From JAZQQB01 sp045628865 (GTDB lineage: Bacteria; Bacillota; Clostridia; Lachnospirales; Lachnospiraceae), in assembly GCA_045628865.1 (NCBI GenBank), contig JAZQQB010000008.1, forward strand, positions 1 through 45,513: a stretch of 45,513 bases of DNA, given 5' to 3'. Made by a program: the position numbers and the translations under genes. Of the stretch, positions 1 through 7,168 are shown piece after piece. The notes below the pieces were generated by a model. It did not search any database. It saw only the letters and a list, made by a program, of their open reading frames with translations, and was not told the DNA's origin. Each line of letters opens with the position of its first letter. The first letter of the stretch is position 1.

Positions 1-1
1 G

Positions 2-205
2 CTGATTCCTGCGTTAGCTGAAATGCTGACTGATAAAAACTCTTATGTTAGGACAAGAGCATTTATGTTGATTTGCAATCAAGCTAGATGGGCAGATGAT
101 GGACAAGTTGAAGCTGTAACCGAAATAGATTTGAGTGGATATAAAGACAGTATGTCACCTCTCATTAAAAAGGATATTGAAGCATTGTTGGCCGAAATCA
201 AATAG
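2..205 (+). CDS. HEAT/SufBD-type repeat protein, C-terminal fragment
   Basis: The reading frame is open from the window edge and ends at 205, so the 5' part is missing. The helical sequence with the stretch SYVRTRAFMLICNQARW and the end GYKDSMSPLIKKDIEALL resembles the small clostridial proteins labelled SufBD or HEAT-repeat proteins, whose function is unknown. From memory of that family, the SYVRTR helix and the KDSM...KDI tail are separated by about 45-50 residues; here they are almost adjacent, which suggests an internal deletion. An ATG at 23 is in frame but has no ribosome binding site, so it is probably internal. Family call is tentative. Confidence 0.5.
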   Translation: MIPALAEMLTDKNSYVRTRAFMLICNQARWADDGQVEAVTEIDLSGYKDSMSPLIKKDIEALLAEIK

Positions 206-298
206 GAATCTTGCTGATTTGAAGTTTAGTTGTTTTGCAAAATGCAGATAAATCTTATTTTATCGTGTGAGAAGAAAGAATACGAACTTAAGAGGATA

Positions 299-820
299 AT
301 AGAAACGGAACGACTTATACTTAGAATATTTAAAGATACGGATTATGATGATTTGTATTAGTATCTTAAGCAGCTTGAGAATGATGAATTTGAAGGATAT
401 CCCGGTATAACATACGAAAACGGAAAGGAACACTTGGCATATCGTGTGGGGTCAGATGAATTTTATGCCATAGAACTGAAAGATACCGGAAAGGTGATTG
501 GTAATATCTATTGTGGAAAAAGAGATTTTGAGGATAGGGAAGTGGGATATATCATCAACAAGAAATATCAGAGGAGCGGATATGCGTATGAAGCGTTATC
601 TGCAGTGATGTGTGAATGTTTTAAGGAAGGTGTTCATAGGATATTTGCCGAATGTGATCCTAGGAATACAGGTTCATGGAAATTGCTTGAAAAAGTAGGA
701 ATGAAACGGGAGGCGTTCTTTCATAAAAATATATACTTCCATAAAGATGAGAACGGCAATCCGATTTGGAAGGATACATATATTTATGCCCGTATAAGTG
801 AACAACAAATGTTGAAATAG
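299..820 (+). pseudogene. GNAT acetyltransferase, disrupted by in-frame stop
   Basis: Reading the frame of the C-terminal part backwards gives ETERLILRIFKDTDYDDLY, then TAG at 359-361, then YLKQLENDEFEGYPG and on to a normal GNAT core with GYIINKKYQRSGYAYEAL (acetyl-CoA binding loop) and ending at 820. The usual GNAT opening METERL appears here as IIETERL, so the start codon at 299 seems to be ATA, just downstream of an AAGAGG ribosome binding site. There are therefore two lesions, a lost start and a nonsense codon. A TTG at 434 could start a 128-residue C-terminal piece, but it has no convincing ribosome binding site. RimJ/RimL-type acetyltransferase in origin; probably inactive. Confidence 0.8.
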
Positions 821-846
821 ACAAATTTGATTTTATGGAGACGATT

Positions 847-1194
847 ATGAAAATAGGAGAAGTTTGTTTACAAACAAATGATGTTGTACAAATGGCTGAT
901 TTTTATAGATGGTTACTTGGTATAAATGATGATAATAAGGATTTTGTGCATCAAACAATTATCGCAGATGAAACAATGTTGACAATCTATAATGATGGAA
1001 CAGTAAAGAATAATCAAAATCAAAACATTAGTATAGCATTTACTGTTGATGATATTCATGAGGTATATAACCAGTTGGTTGAAAAAGGGATTAGAATAAT
1101 TGAGAAACCAACAAAGAGACCATGGGGAACAATCAATATGAGTTTTTATGACCCAGATAGAAATGTTATCTATTTAAGGCAGTATACAGATTGA
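847..1194 (+). CDS. VOC (glyoxalase/bleomycin-resistance fold) protein
   Basis: A 115-residue protein with the vicinal oxygen chelate pattern: an opening beta strand with FYRWLLG, a central IAFTVDDIHEVYNQLVEKG unit, and the closing NMSFYDPDRNVIYL typical of the metal-site end of these domains. Members include glyoxalases, dioxygenases and drug-binding resistance proteins; the substrate cannot be told. ATG 847 is preferred to ATG 835 because GGAG at 837-840 lies at correct distance from it. It lies 26 bp after the broken GNAT and 17 bp before the next GNAT, as part of a tightly packed plus-strand series. Confidence 0.75.
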   Translation: MKIGEVCLQTNDVVQMADFYRWLLGINDDNKDFVHQTIIADETMLTIYNDGTVKNNQNQNISIAFTVDDIHEVYNQLVEKGIRIIEKPTKRPWGTINMSFYDPDRNVIYLRQYTD

Positions 1195-1211
1195 ATTTGT
1201 AGGAGGCCAAT

Positions 1212-1703
1212 ATGATAAATGAAAAGTTGTTGTCAAATAGCTATCAGGTAAGAAAGCTTACAATCGATGACATAAGCAGTATATATAAGCTATGCTGTGG
1301 AAATCCGCTGTTCTATGAATATCATCCTCCTTTTGTTACATATGATTCCATTATAGAAGACATGTCTGTATTGCCACCAAATAAAACCATGGATGATAAG
1401 TATTATATAGGGTTTTTTTCAGATGAATCACTAATTGCGATAATGGATTTAATTATAGGATATCCGGAAGAAAGCATTGCATTCATAGGATTTTTCATGA
1501 CTGATAAAACAATACAATCAAAAGGCAATGGAAGCATTATAATTTCAGAATGCATTGCTTATTTAAAAAAAAGTGGTTTTACAGAAGTGAGACTTGGTGT
1601 AGATAGAGGAAATCCACAAAGCTTTCATTTTTGGACAAAGAACTTATTTTTAGTTGATGAATCGTACGATGGAGAATTTATAATGATGGAAAGAACTCTG
1701 TAA
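1212..1703 (+). CDS. GNAT family N-acetyltransferase
   Basis: A 163-residue protein with GNAT organisation: an N-terminal YQVRKLTIDDISSIYKLC element, a central IAFIGFFMTDKTIQSKGNGSI segment that corresponds to motif A with its acetyl-CoA pyrophosphate loop (Q-S-K-G-N-G-S), and a C-terminal RLGVDRGNPQSFHFWTKN element typical of motif B. It probably transfers an acetyl group to an unknown amine. The start has a strong AGGAGG site at 1201-1206. It lies 17 bp after the VOC gene. Its stop region overlaps a small hairpin at 1701-1730. Confidence 0.8.
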   Translation: MINEKLLSNSYQVRKLTIDDISSIYKLCCGNPLFYEYHPPFVTYDSIIEDMSVLPPNKTMDDKYYIGFFSDESLIAIMDLIIGYPEESIAFIGFFMTDKTIQSKGNGSIIISECIAYLKKSGFTEVRLGVDRGNPQSFHFWTKNLFLVDESYDGEFIMMERTL

Positions 1704-1730
1704 CTCTCAGCATATAAGGCTGATGCGTTA
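1701..1730 (+). other. attC-like hairpin after GNAT gene
   Basis: TAAC (1701-1704) pairs with GTTA (1727-1730) and TCAGC (1707-1711) pairs with GCTGA (1719-1723), with an asymmetric 2/3-nt internal spacer and a 7-nt loop. The nested order mimics the R''-L''-L'-R' layout of integron attC sites and ends in GCGTTAG. It is only about 30 bp, shorter than known attC sites, the outer boxes match the RYYYAAC/GTTRRRY consensus only partly, and other junctions in this block lack it. Recorded as a structural resemblance, not as a proven recombination site. Confidence 0.25.
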
Positions 1731-1766
1731 GTTAGAAAACTTGAATTTGAGGAGGTTTTGTTTATT

Positions 1767-1853
1767 ATGCATAACTATACTATAGAGACAGAACGCTTGA
1801 TACTACGACCGCTTCATGTGGAAGATTATAATGAAGAAGTAATGCAAATTTGA
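1767..1853 (+). pseudogene. GNAT acetyltransferase N-terminal remnant
   Basis: A 28-codon frame starts at ATG 1767 behind a good GAGGAGG site and encodes a classic RimJ/RimL-type opening, YTIETERLILRPLHVEDYNE, then stops at TGA 1851-1853. The rest of the acetyltransferase is absent: 28 bp later the next gene begins. It is a deletion remnant rather than a small functional gene. The break falls within AAATTTGAATTT, a motif that recurs at other junctions in this block. Confidence 0.75.
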
Positions 1854-1881
1854 ATTTCATAAATCAACGGGGAGGTAATAA

Positions 1882-2421
1882 ATGGAACCTATAAATTATG
1901 CAATTGTTTTATATATGAATGATGAAAAGACAGCTATGGTTAAAGAGTGGATTAAGGATCTGTCAATGGTGTGCGGAAGTGATTATTGTTTAGGAACTGA
2001 GCCACATATTACTATTTCTGCCATTATAGCCAACGATGAAGAACTGATTAAAGAAGAGGCTGAAAAACTTAGCAGAATTTTGAAAAAGGGTCAAATAAAA
2101 GTAGGAGTTATAGGTGTATTCAATCCGTTTGTCTTGTTTCTTTCTCCAGTCGTAGATTCTTATTTGATCGAGTCTAGTCAAAAAGCAAATGATCATATGC
2201 TAAGAGTTTCCGAGATTGGAAACCAGGGAAGGTATATTCCTAATAACTGGGTTCCACATATGGCTGTAGCTATGAAAATGGACAAAGAAGGTTTATACAA
2301 GAGCTTTGAAAGATTGTCAGCAATATTCACCCCTTTTTGTGCTGAAATTGATAAGATGGCACTGATTAAATGGGAAGAAAATAATCCGTATCAGGAATTA
2401 GCTGTATATGATTTGAAATAA
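1882..2421 (+). CDS. 2H phosphoesterase / 2'-5' RNA ligase-like protein
   Basis: A 179-residue protein with two His-x-(T/S/V)-x motifs placed as in the 2H (LigT-like) superfamily: PHITIS near residue 42 and PHMAVA near residue 129. In this superfamily the two histidines act on 2',3'-cyclic or 2'-5' phosphodiester bonds of RNA or nucleotides. The second motif has Ala where Thr or Ser is usual, so activity is not assured. Start ATG 1882 follows GGGGAGG. Substrate and role are unknown; it sits among acetyltransferases in the accessory block. Confidence 0.65.
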   Translation: MEPINYAIVLYMNDEKTAMVKEWIKDLSMVCGSDYCLGTEPHITISAIIANDEELIKEEAEKLSRILKKGQIKVGVIGVFNPFVLFLSPVVDSYLIESSQKANDHMLRVSEIGNQGRYIPNNWVPHMAVAMKMDKEGLYKSFERLSAIFTPFCAEIDKMALIKWEENNPYQELAVYDLK

Positions 2422-2464
2422 AGTGACAAAAAAGAATTCCGGTTTTACGAGGTGATGAAGAGAA

Positions 2465-2932
2465 GTGTACAAGTTGATAGATGTAGCAGACCAGAGAGAA
2501 AAATATATAAGCATATTTAGATTATATTGTGAAGAGTTGGAAAAAGATGATCAGACGCTGAAAAATTACGATTATACTGAATTGGCAGTCGAAAATTTGG
2601 AAAGTGAGAGCGACATCCCATTCTTTATTTATTGTGGTGAGGAAATAGCCGGCTTTGTGGTATTTATGAATGAAACAGGTGAGGTTAGTGATGCTGATTG
2701 TCATACATATATTGGTGAACTATTTATTCTTCCCCAATATCGGAGATGCGGAATTGCCAGCAAAGTAGTATGTGATTACATTGATACATTAAAATATGAC
2801 ACAGGTTTTTGCTATATTCGAGATAGTTATGCAGGAAATCTTTGGATTCGATTGTTGAACAGTAAAGGGTATAGATACGATATTTATCAAGAGGATGAAA
2901 TAAGGGATTTTGTGCATATACATCTACGATAG
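2465..2932 (+). CDS. GNAT family N-acetyltransferase
   Basis: A 155-residue protein with a GNAT core: IAGFVVFMNETGE strand pair, YIGELFILPQYRRCGIASKVV (motif A, Q/R-x-x-G-x-A loop) and a C-terminal LWIRLLNSKGYRYDIYQ segment. The only start that keeps the full frame is GTG 2465, with a weak purine-rich sequence before it; an ATG at 2455 is in another frame. Substrate unknown. Confidence 0.75.
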   Translation: MYKLIDVADQREKYISIFRLYCEELEKDDQTLKNYDYTELAVENLESESDIPFFIYCGEEIAGFVVFMNETGEVSDADCHTYIGELFILPQYRRCGIASKVVCDYIDTLKYDTGFCYIRDSYAGNLWIRLLNSKGYRYDIYQEDEIRDFVHIHLR

Positions 2933-2964
2933 CAAAATCTTCTTTGTTTTAGAAGAGGAAAAAC

Positions 2965-3465
2965 ATGAGATTAAGACCTTATATAGAAGGAAAAGATTTT
3001 GAAGTAATCAAAGAATGGGAGGCAGATGAAAGAACACATACGATGTGGTGTGCCAACCATTTTACCTATCCACTTGAAAAAATGAATGTAAAAATTGTTT
3101 TAGAAAAAATGGCAGAGCAATATAACGATAGTGCTTATGTTGCAACGACCGATGAAGGTGAAGTAATTGGCTTTTTTGGCTATTCAACGAATCTTGAAAC
3201 AAATGAAGGATATTTGAAATTTGTGATGATCGATCCGGCAAAAAGAGGAAAAGGCTACGGTAAAGAAATGATTTCATTGACTGTCAAATATGCGTTTGAG
3301 ATTGCAAAGGCAGAAGGTGTGCGGTTAAAAGTCTTTTCAAATAATGAAAGCGCTAAGAAGTGCTATGCAGGAGTAGTCTTCTCCATTTGTAAGGAATACA
3401 AAGACGTATTTCCTTATAAAAATGAGCGATGGGGAGTTTATGAAATGATCGTCACCCGGAAGTAG
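2965..3465 (+). CDS. GNAT family N-acetyltransferase
   Basis: A 166-residue protein starting at an ATG behind AGAGGAAA. It has the N-terminal MRLRPYIEGKDFEVIKEW element, a central FVMIDPAKRGKGYGKEMISL motif A with the canonical R-G-K-G-Y-G acetyl-CoA loop, and a C-terminal VFSNNESAKKCYAGVVFS motif B (N-x-x-A-x-x-x-Y). All core features are intact, so it is likely active on an unidentified amine or protein N-terminus. Fourth acetyltransferase-type unit in the block. Confidence 0.85.
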   Translation: MRLRPYIEGKDFEVIKEWEADERTHTMWCANHFTYPLEKMNVKIVLEKMAEQYNDSAYVATTDEGEVIGFFGYSTNLETNEGYLKFVMIDPAKRGKGYGKEMISLTVKYAFEIAKAEGVRLKVFSNNESAKKCYAGVVFSICKEYKDVFPYKNERWGVYEMIVTRK

Positions 3466-3556
3466 GTTTTTAAGAGATGAAAAGAGATAAAGAATTTGTC
3501 TATTATTGTATTGAAGAAAGTTCTGTCATAAAGTAACGATTAATAAGAAAGAGATT

Positions 3557-4111
3557 ATGGATATGAAAATACCAAGTAAAACTTACATATTGAATGGAAA
3601 AGAAATCATATTACGAAGTCCGGAAACGAAAGATGCCCGGACATTTCTGGATGTAAGAATTCAAACCAGTGCGGAAACCTACAATATGGCAAGGTATCCG
3701 GAGGAAATATCGAATTCTGTTGAGAATATTTCATCAATGCTTCTTGGGACGTTGGAATCCGAGGATGAGTTTTTGATCGGGGCATTTGACAAAGAGAAAA
3801 TGGTGGGCTGCGTCGGAGCAGCAAAATACGGAACACATATCAAATACAGACACAAACTTGGACTGGGAATCTCCATCTTAGAGGAATTCTGTAACGGCGG
3901 TTTAGGAACCGCAATGATGGAATATGCGATAGAGTCTGCGAAAAAAACAAACATCGAGCAGTTGATGTTAGGTGTATATGATGACAATAAGAGAGCACAG
4001 GCTTTATATAAGAAAGTAGGCTTTGTGGAATGGGGCAGAGAACCAAGAGCATTCAAGCATAAAGATGGAACCTATCATGATGAGATTCAAATGGTTTTAA
4101 TCATAAAATAA
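3557..4111 (+). CDS. GNAT family N-acetyltransferase
   Basis: A 184-residue protein. The opening YILNGKEIILRSPETKDART, the centre LGLGISILEEFCNGGLGTAMM (motif A loop N-G-G-L-G-T) and the C-terminal YDDNKRAQALYKKVGFVEWG are all typical of GNAT enzymes close to the RimI/YhhY group. Start ATG 3557 or ATG 3563 is possible; AAGAAAGAG upstream favours 3557. The 91-bp gap before it holds only an unconvincing 19-codon frame (3477-3536). Substrate unknown. Confidence 0.8.
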   Translation: MDMKIPSKTYILNGKEIILRSPETKDARTFLDVRIQTSAETYNMARYPEEISNSVENISSMLLGTLESEDEFLIGAFDKEKMVGCVGAAKYGTHIKYRHKLGLGISILEEFCNGGLGTAMMEYAIESAKKTNIEQLMLGVYDDNKRAQALYKKVGFVEWGREPRAFKHKDGTYHDEIQMVLIIK

Positions 4112-4184
4112 CGATATAGCATAGATTAATTATCATAGATATGATAAGAGAAGTTTAGGGAGATTGAAGCAAAAGGAGAATAAA

Positions 4185-4739
4185 ATGTTTGTTTACAACA
4201 AAGACAAAAATACGATGGAAACAGAGAGACTCCTATTAAGAAGATTTACATTAAAGGATGCCCCGAGAATTGCAGAGATCTGTAATACTGAGGAAGTATA
4301 TAAGGGGACTTTGGCATTACCACATCCTTACACCGAAGAGTCCGCTGTCTGGTGGGTGAATCATCAGGATGAGAATTTTGAAAAAGATTATTATTACGAC
4401 TATGCAATTATGGACAAGAAAACAGGTGAACTGTATGGCTGTATGGGAATGGGAATAGACTTAAACTCCAATATGGGTGAAATAGGCTATTGGGTAGACC
4501 CGAATCATTGGAATAAAGGAATAGCTACAGAAGCTGCAAAAGCTATGATTCAGTTTGCTTTTGATGTGAAAAAGTTCCACAAAGTGAATGCTAGGTTTTT
4601 TACATACAATCCGGCATCCGGTCGAGTGATGGAAAAGGCAGGAATGGAGAGAGAAGGACTTCAAAAGAAGCACGTATGGAAAATAGACCGATTTGAAGAT
4701 ATTATTCTTTATGGAATTGTAAATCCAAATGAATCATAA
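4185..4739 (+). CDS. RimJ/RimL-type GNAT acetyltransferase
   Basis: A 184-residue protein. ATG 4185 is chosen because AAGGAG lies 7 bp upstream; an in-frame TTG at 4164 has no such site. It shows METERLLLRRFTLKDAPRI at the N-terminus, GEIGYWVDPNHWNKGIATEAA (motif A) and the C-terminal ARFFTYNPASGRVMEKAGM, the standard pattern of ribosomal-protein-alanine acetyltransferase relatives, many of which act on other substrates. Last gene of the accessory block; the following 150 bp hold a promoter for the transporter operon and an orphan AGGAGG at 4797-4802 with no coding frame behind it. Confidence 0.85.
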   Translation: MFVYNKDKNTMETERLLLRRFTLKDAPRIAEICNTEEVYKGTLALPHPYTEESAVWWVNHQDENFEKDYYYDYAIMDKKTGELYGCMGMGIDLNSNMGEIGYWVDPNHWNKGIATEAAKAMIQFAFDVKKFHKVNARFFTYNPASGRVMEKAGMEREGLQKKHVWKIDRFEDIILYGIVNPNES

Positions 4740-4821
4740 AAATGAGAGATTAGGATATAGTGCACACAAAGTGTGTACAGTAACGGGATTAGTTTTAGGA
4801 GGAAAAATTCGAATAATAAGA

Positions 4822-4851
4822 TTGAATAAATATACATTTTAATGTTAGAAT
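4822..4851 (+). promoter_or_regulatory. sigma-A promoter of transporter operon
   Basis: TTGAAT (4822-4827), 18-bp spacer, TAGAAT (4846-4851). It precedes the symporter start at 4890. Upstream at about 4761-4779 lies a near-palindrome GTGCACAC-AAA-GTGTGTAC that could be an operator. Confidence 0.55.
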
Positions 4852-4889
4852 GAAAACGAAATATCATAAATGAAGGGAACATAACTTGA

Positions 4890-6272
4890 ATGGAAAAACG
4901 AAGTAATTTTTCAGGAAAACTTGGATTTGTACTAGCAGCAGCCGGAAGTGCTGTAGGACTTGGAAATATTTGGAGGTTTCCATATTTGGCAGCTAAGAAT
5001 GGAGGAGGACTGTTTCTTTTATGCTATGTTATTTTGGCATTAACCTTTGGTTTTACCTTGCTTACAACAGAGGTTGCAATTGGTAGAAAAACAAAGCAGA
5101 GCCCACTTACAGCGTATGGCGCAATTAGGAAAAAATGGAAGGGACTTGGTGTACTTGCTTGTATCGTGCCAATCATAATTCTTCCATATTATTGTGCAAT
5201 TGGTGGATGGGTGCTTAAGTATTTTTGTACGTTTATCACGGGGCATGATAAGGAAACTGTGACAGATGGATATTTTACAGGTTTTATTACATCAAATGTA
5301 TCACCAATCGTATATGCAATTATATTCATTGCTGCAACAGCGATTATAGTATATCTTGGTGTAGAGGGTGGAATTGAAAAGTATAGTAAGATCCTTATGC
5401 CGGCATTATTTATTATGATAGTGGGAATCGCTATTTATTCTATGACGCTGAAAAAGGAAGTCGATGGTGTGGTGACAACCGGATTAGAAGGTCTTAAGGT
5501 ATACCTGATTCCTGATTTTTCAGGTCTTACAGTAAATAAACTTTTATCAGTTATACTTGATGCAATGGGTCAGCTGTTTTATTCAATCAGTGTCGCTATG
5601 GGTATCATGATCACATATGGTTCTTATGTAAAAAAAGAAGTTAACCTAATGAGTTCTATTAATCAGATTGAGTTTTTTGATACATTAGTAGCTTTTTTTG
5701 CCGGACTCATGATAATTCCTGCAGTTATTGTATTTATGGGAAAAGATGGTTTGTCAGCAGGACCAGGACTTTTGTTTGTTTCACTTCCAAAAATATTTCA
5801 TGAAATGGGATTTGTTGGAAGAATACTGGGAATTGTATTCTTTATCACAGTATTATTTGCAGCAATAACATCTTCAGTATCAATTATGGAAGCAATTGTA
5901 TCAAGTATCATGGATAAGTTTGGTTATAAAAGAAAAAAAGCTGCTATCATTACTTCAATTTATGCACTTATAGTGGGGGCCATAGTTTGTCTTGGATATA
6001 ACAAATTGTATTTTGAAGTATCTCTTCCAAATGGAAGCAAAGGACAAATTCTTGATATTATGGATTATTTTAGTAACAATATCATGATGCCAATCGTTGC
6101 AATTCTGACATGTATTATGATTGGATGGGTTGTGAAACCTTCAACAGTAATTGATGAAGTTACTGCTAATGGAGAGAAGTTTGGACGTAAGAAATTGTAT
6201 ATCGTAATGATTAAGTTTATTGCTCCGATACTTCTTGCACTACTACTATTGAGTGCTCTGGGTATCATTTAA
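4890..6272 (+). CDS. Na+-dependent NSS-family transporter
   Basis: A 460-residue integral membrane protein of the neurotransmitter:sodium symporter family, which moves amino acids or related amines together with Na+ across the cytoplasmic membrane. The family signature at the unwound first helix is clear, AAGSAVGLGNIWRFPYLAA (about residues 17-35), followed by NGGG and around 11 hydrophobic segments, the number and length usual for bacterial members such as LeuT and TnaT. The substrate cannot be read from sequence. First gene of a three-gene operon with an RmlD-like reductase (41 bp downstream) and a second Na+ symporter. Confidence 0.9.
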   Translation: MEKRSNFSGKLGFVLAAAGSAVGLGNIWRFPYLAAKNGGGLFLLCYVILALTFGFTLLTTEVAIGRKTKQSPLTAYGAIRKKWKGLGVLACIVPIIILPYYCAIGGWVLKYFCTFITGHDKETVTDGYFTGFITSNVSPIVYAIIFIAATAIIVYLGVEGGIEKYSKILMPALFIMIVGIAIYSMTLKKEVDGVVTTGLEGLKVYLIPDFSGLTVNKLLSVILDAMGQLFYSISVAMGIMITYGSYVKKEVNLMSSINQIEFFDTLVAFFAGLMIIPAVIVFMGKDGLSAGPGLLFVSLPKIFHEMGFVGRILGIVFFITVLFAAITSSVSIMEAIVSSIMDKFGYKRKKAAIITSIYALIVGAIVCLGYNKLYFEVSLPNGSKGQILDIMDYFSNNIMMPIVAILTCIMIGWVVKPSTVIDEVTANGEKFGRKKLYIVMIKFIAPILLALLLLSALGII

Positions 6273-6313
6273 TGTTGCTGATATAAAATAAAAGAAAGTA
6301 TATGAGGTGGAGT

Positions 6314-7168
6314 ATGGTAAAGATTTGGATTGTGGGGTCACAGGGAAGAATTGGTCAGGCATTGGTAAGATTGCTTGATACAATGCAGTATGAATTATTG
6401 GAGACAGACATTGATGAAATAGATATATCCAATCAGGAAGAAGTATCAAAATTTATGTCTATCAATAGACCGGATGTAGTTATCAATTGTGCGGGATATC
6501 ATAGAATATCAGGCGGTATAACGGCAAAAGAAGATGCTGATATGGCATATAAGGTAAATGCGGTTGGTGTACGAAATCTGGCTCAGGCAACAGAAAGAAA
6601 TCAAGCGAAATTAATTCAGCTTTCTACAGATGATGTTTTTTCAAAAGCATCTACAGAGCCATATAATGAATTCGATGAAGTGGCTCCGTCAGATATTTAT
6701 GGCAAGTCTAAGTATGCTGGAGAGCGTTTTGTAAAGGAACTGATGACTAGATATGTCATTATTCGTAGTTCCTGGGTATATGGTATTGGCCGGGATTTTA
6801 TGGATGAGGTAATTACAGCTGCATATGATGAGAATATAAAGGTTCTTGAACTAAAAGATAATGCAATAGCTGTACCTACGTCTGCCGCTGAGCTTGCAAA
6901 GGTAATCAAGGTGTTTATTGATGAGGATCATTATGGCATTTATCACGCAGTATGTAGTGGTGGCTATTGTACTCGTGAGGAATTTGCCAAAAAGATTTTG
7001 GAATTAAAAGGATTAACAGATCAATTAGAGATCAAGGTAAAAGAGGGAGCAGCAGAAAAGTATTCTGTTTTAGATAATATGATGCTTCGAATAACAGGTC
7101 TTCCATGTCCTGCTAATTGGGAAGAAACACTTGCCAATTACATAAAAGAAACAGGAGGACTTGAATAG
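6314..7168 (+). CDS. RmlD-like extended SDR reductase
   Basis: A 284-residue NAD(P)-dependent reductase of the dTDP-4-dehydrorhamnose reductase type. It has the nucleotide-binding loop GSQGRIGQ (residues 8-15), NCAGYH, the active-site STDDVFS, and the catalytic Tyr129-x-x-x-Lys133 in YGKSKYAGE. ATG 6314 is preferred to ATG 6302 because GAGGTGG precedes it at the right distance. No other rhamnose or nucleotide-sugar gene is nearby; instead it sits between two Na+ symporters and its stop codon overlaps the GTG of the next gene. The substrate may therefore differ from dTDP-sugar. Classical RmlD has STDYVF where this has STDDVF. Confidence 0.75.
   Translation: MVKIWIVGSQGRIGQALVRLLDTMQYELLETDIDEIDISNQEEVSKFMSINRPDVVINCAGYHRISGGITAKEDADMAYKVNAVGVRNLAQATERNQAKLIQLSTDDVFSKASTEPYNEFDEVAPSDIYGKSKYAGERFVKELMTRYVIIRSSWVYGIGRDFMDEVITAAYDENIKVLELKDNAIAVPTSAAELAKVIKVFIDEDHYGIYHAVCSGGYCTREEFAKKILELKGLTDQLEIKVKEGAAEKYSVLDNMMLRITGLPCPANWEETLANYIKETGGLE

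Noticed and set aside
3477..3536. 19-codon frame between two GNAT genes
   Set aside because: No ribosome binding site and no resemblance to a known peptide or GNAT N-terminus; more likely intergenic filler or an unrecognisable remnant.
4761..4779. GTGCACAC-AAA-GTGTGTAC as terminator of the accessory block
   Set aside because: One mismatch, no T-run and a short stem; at most a possible operator before the transporter promoter.
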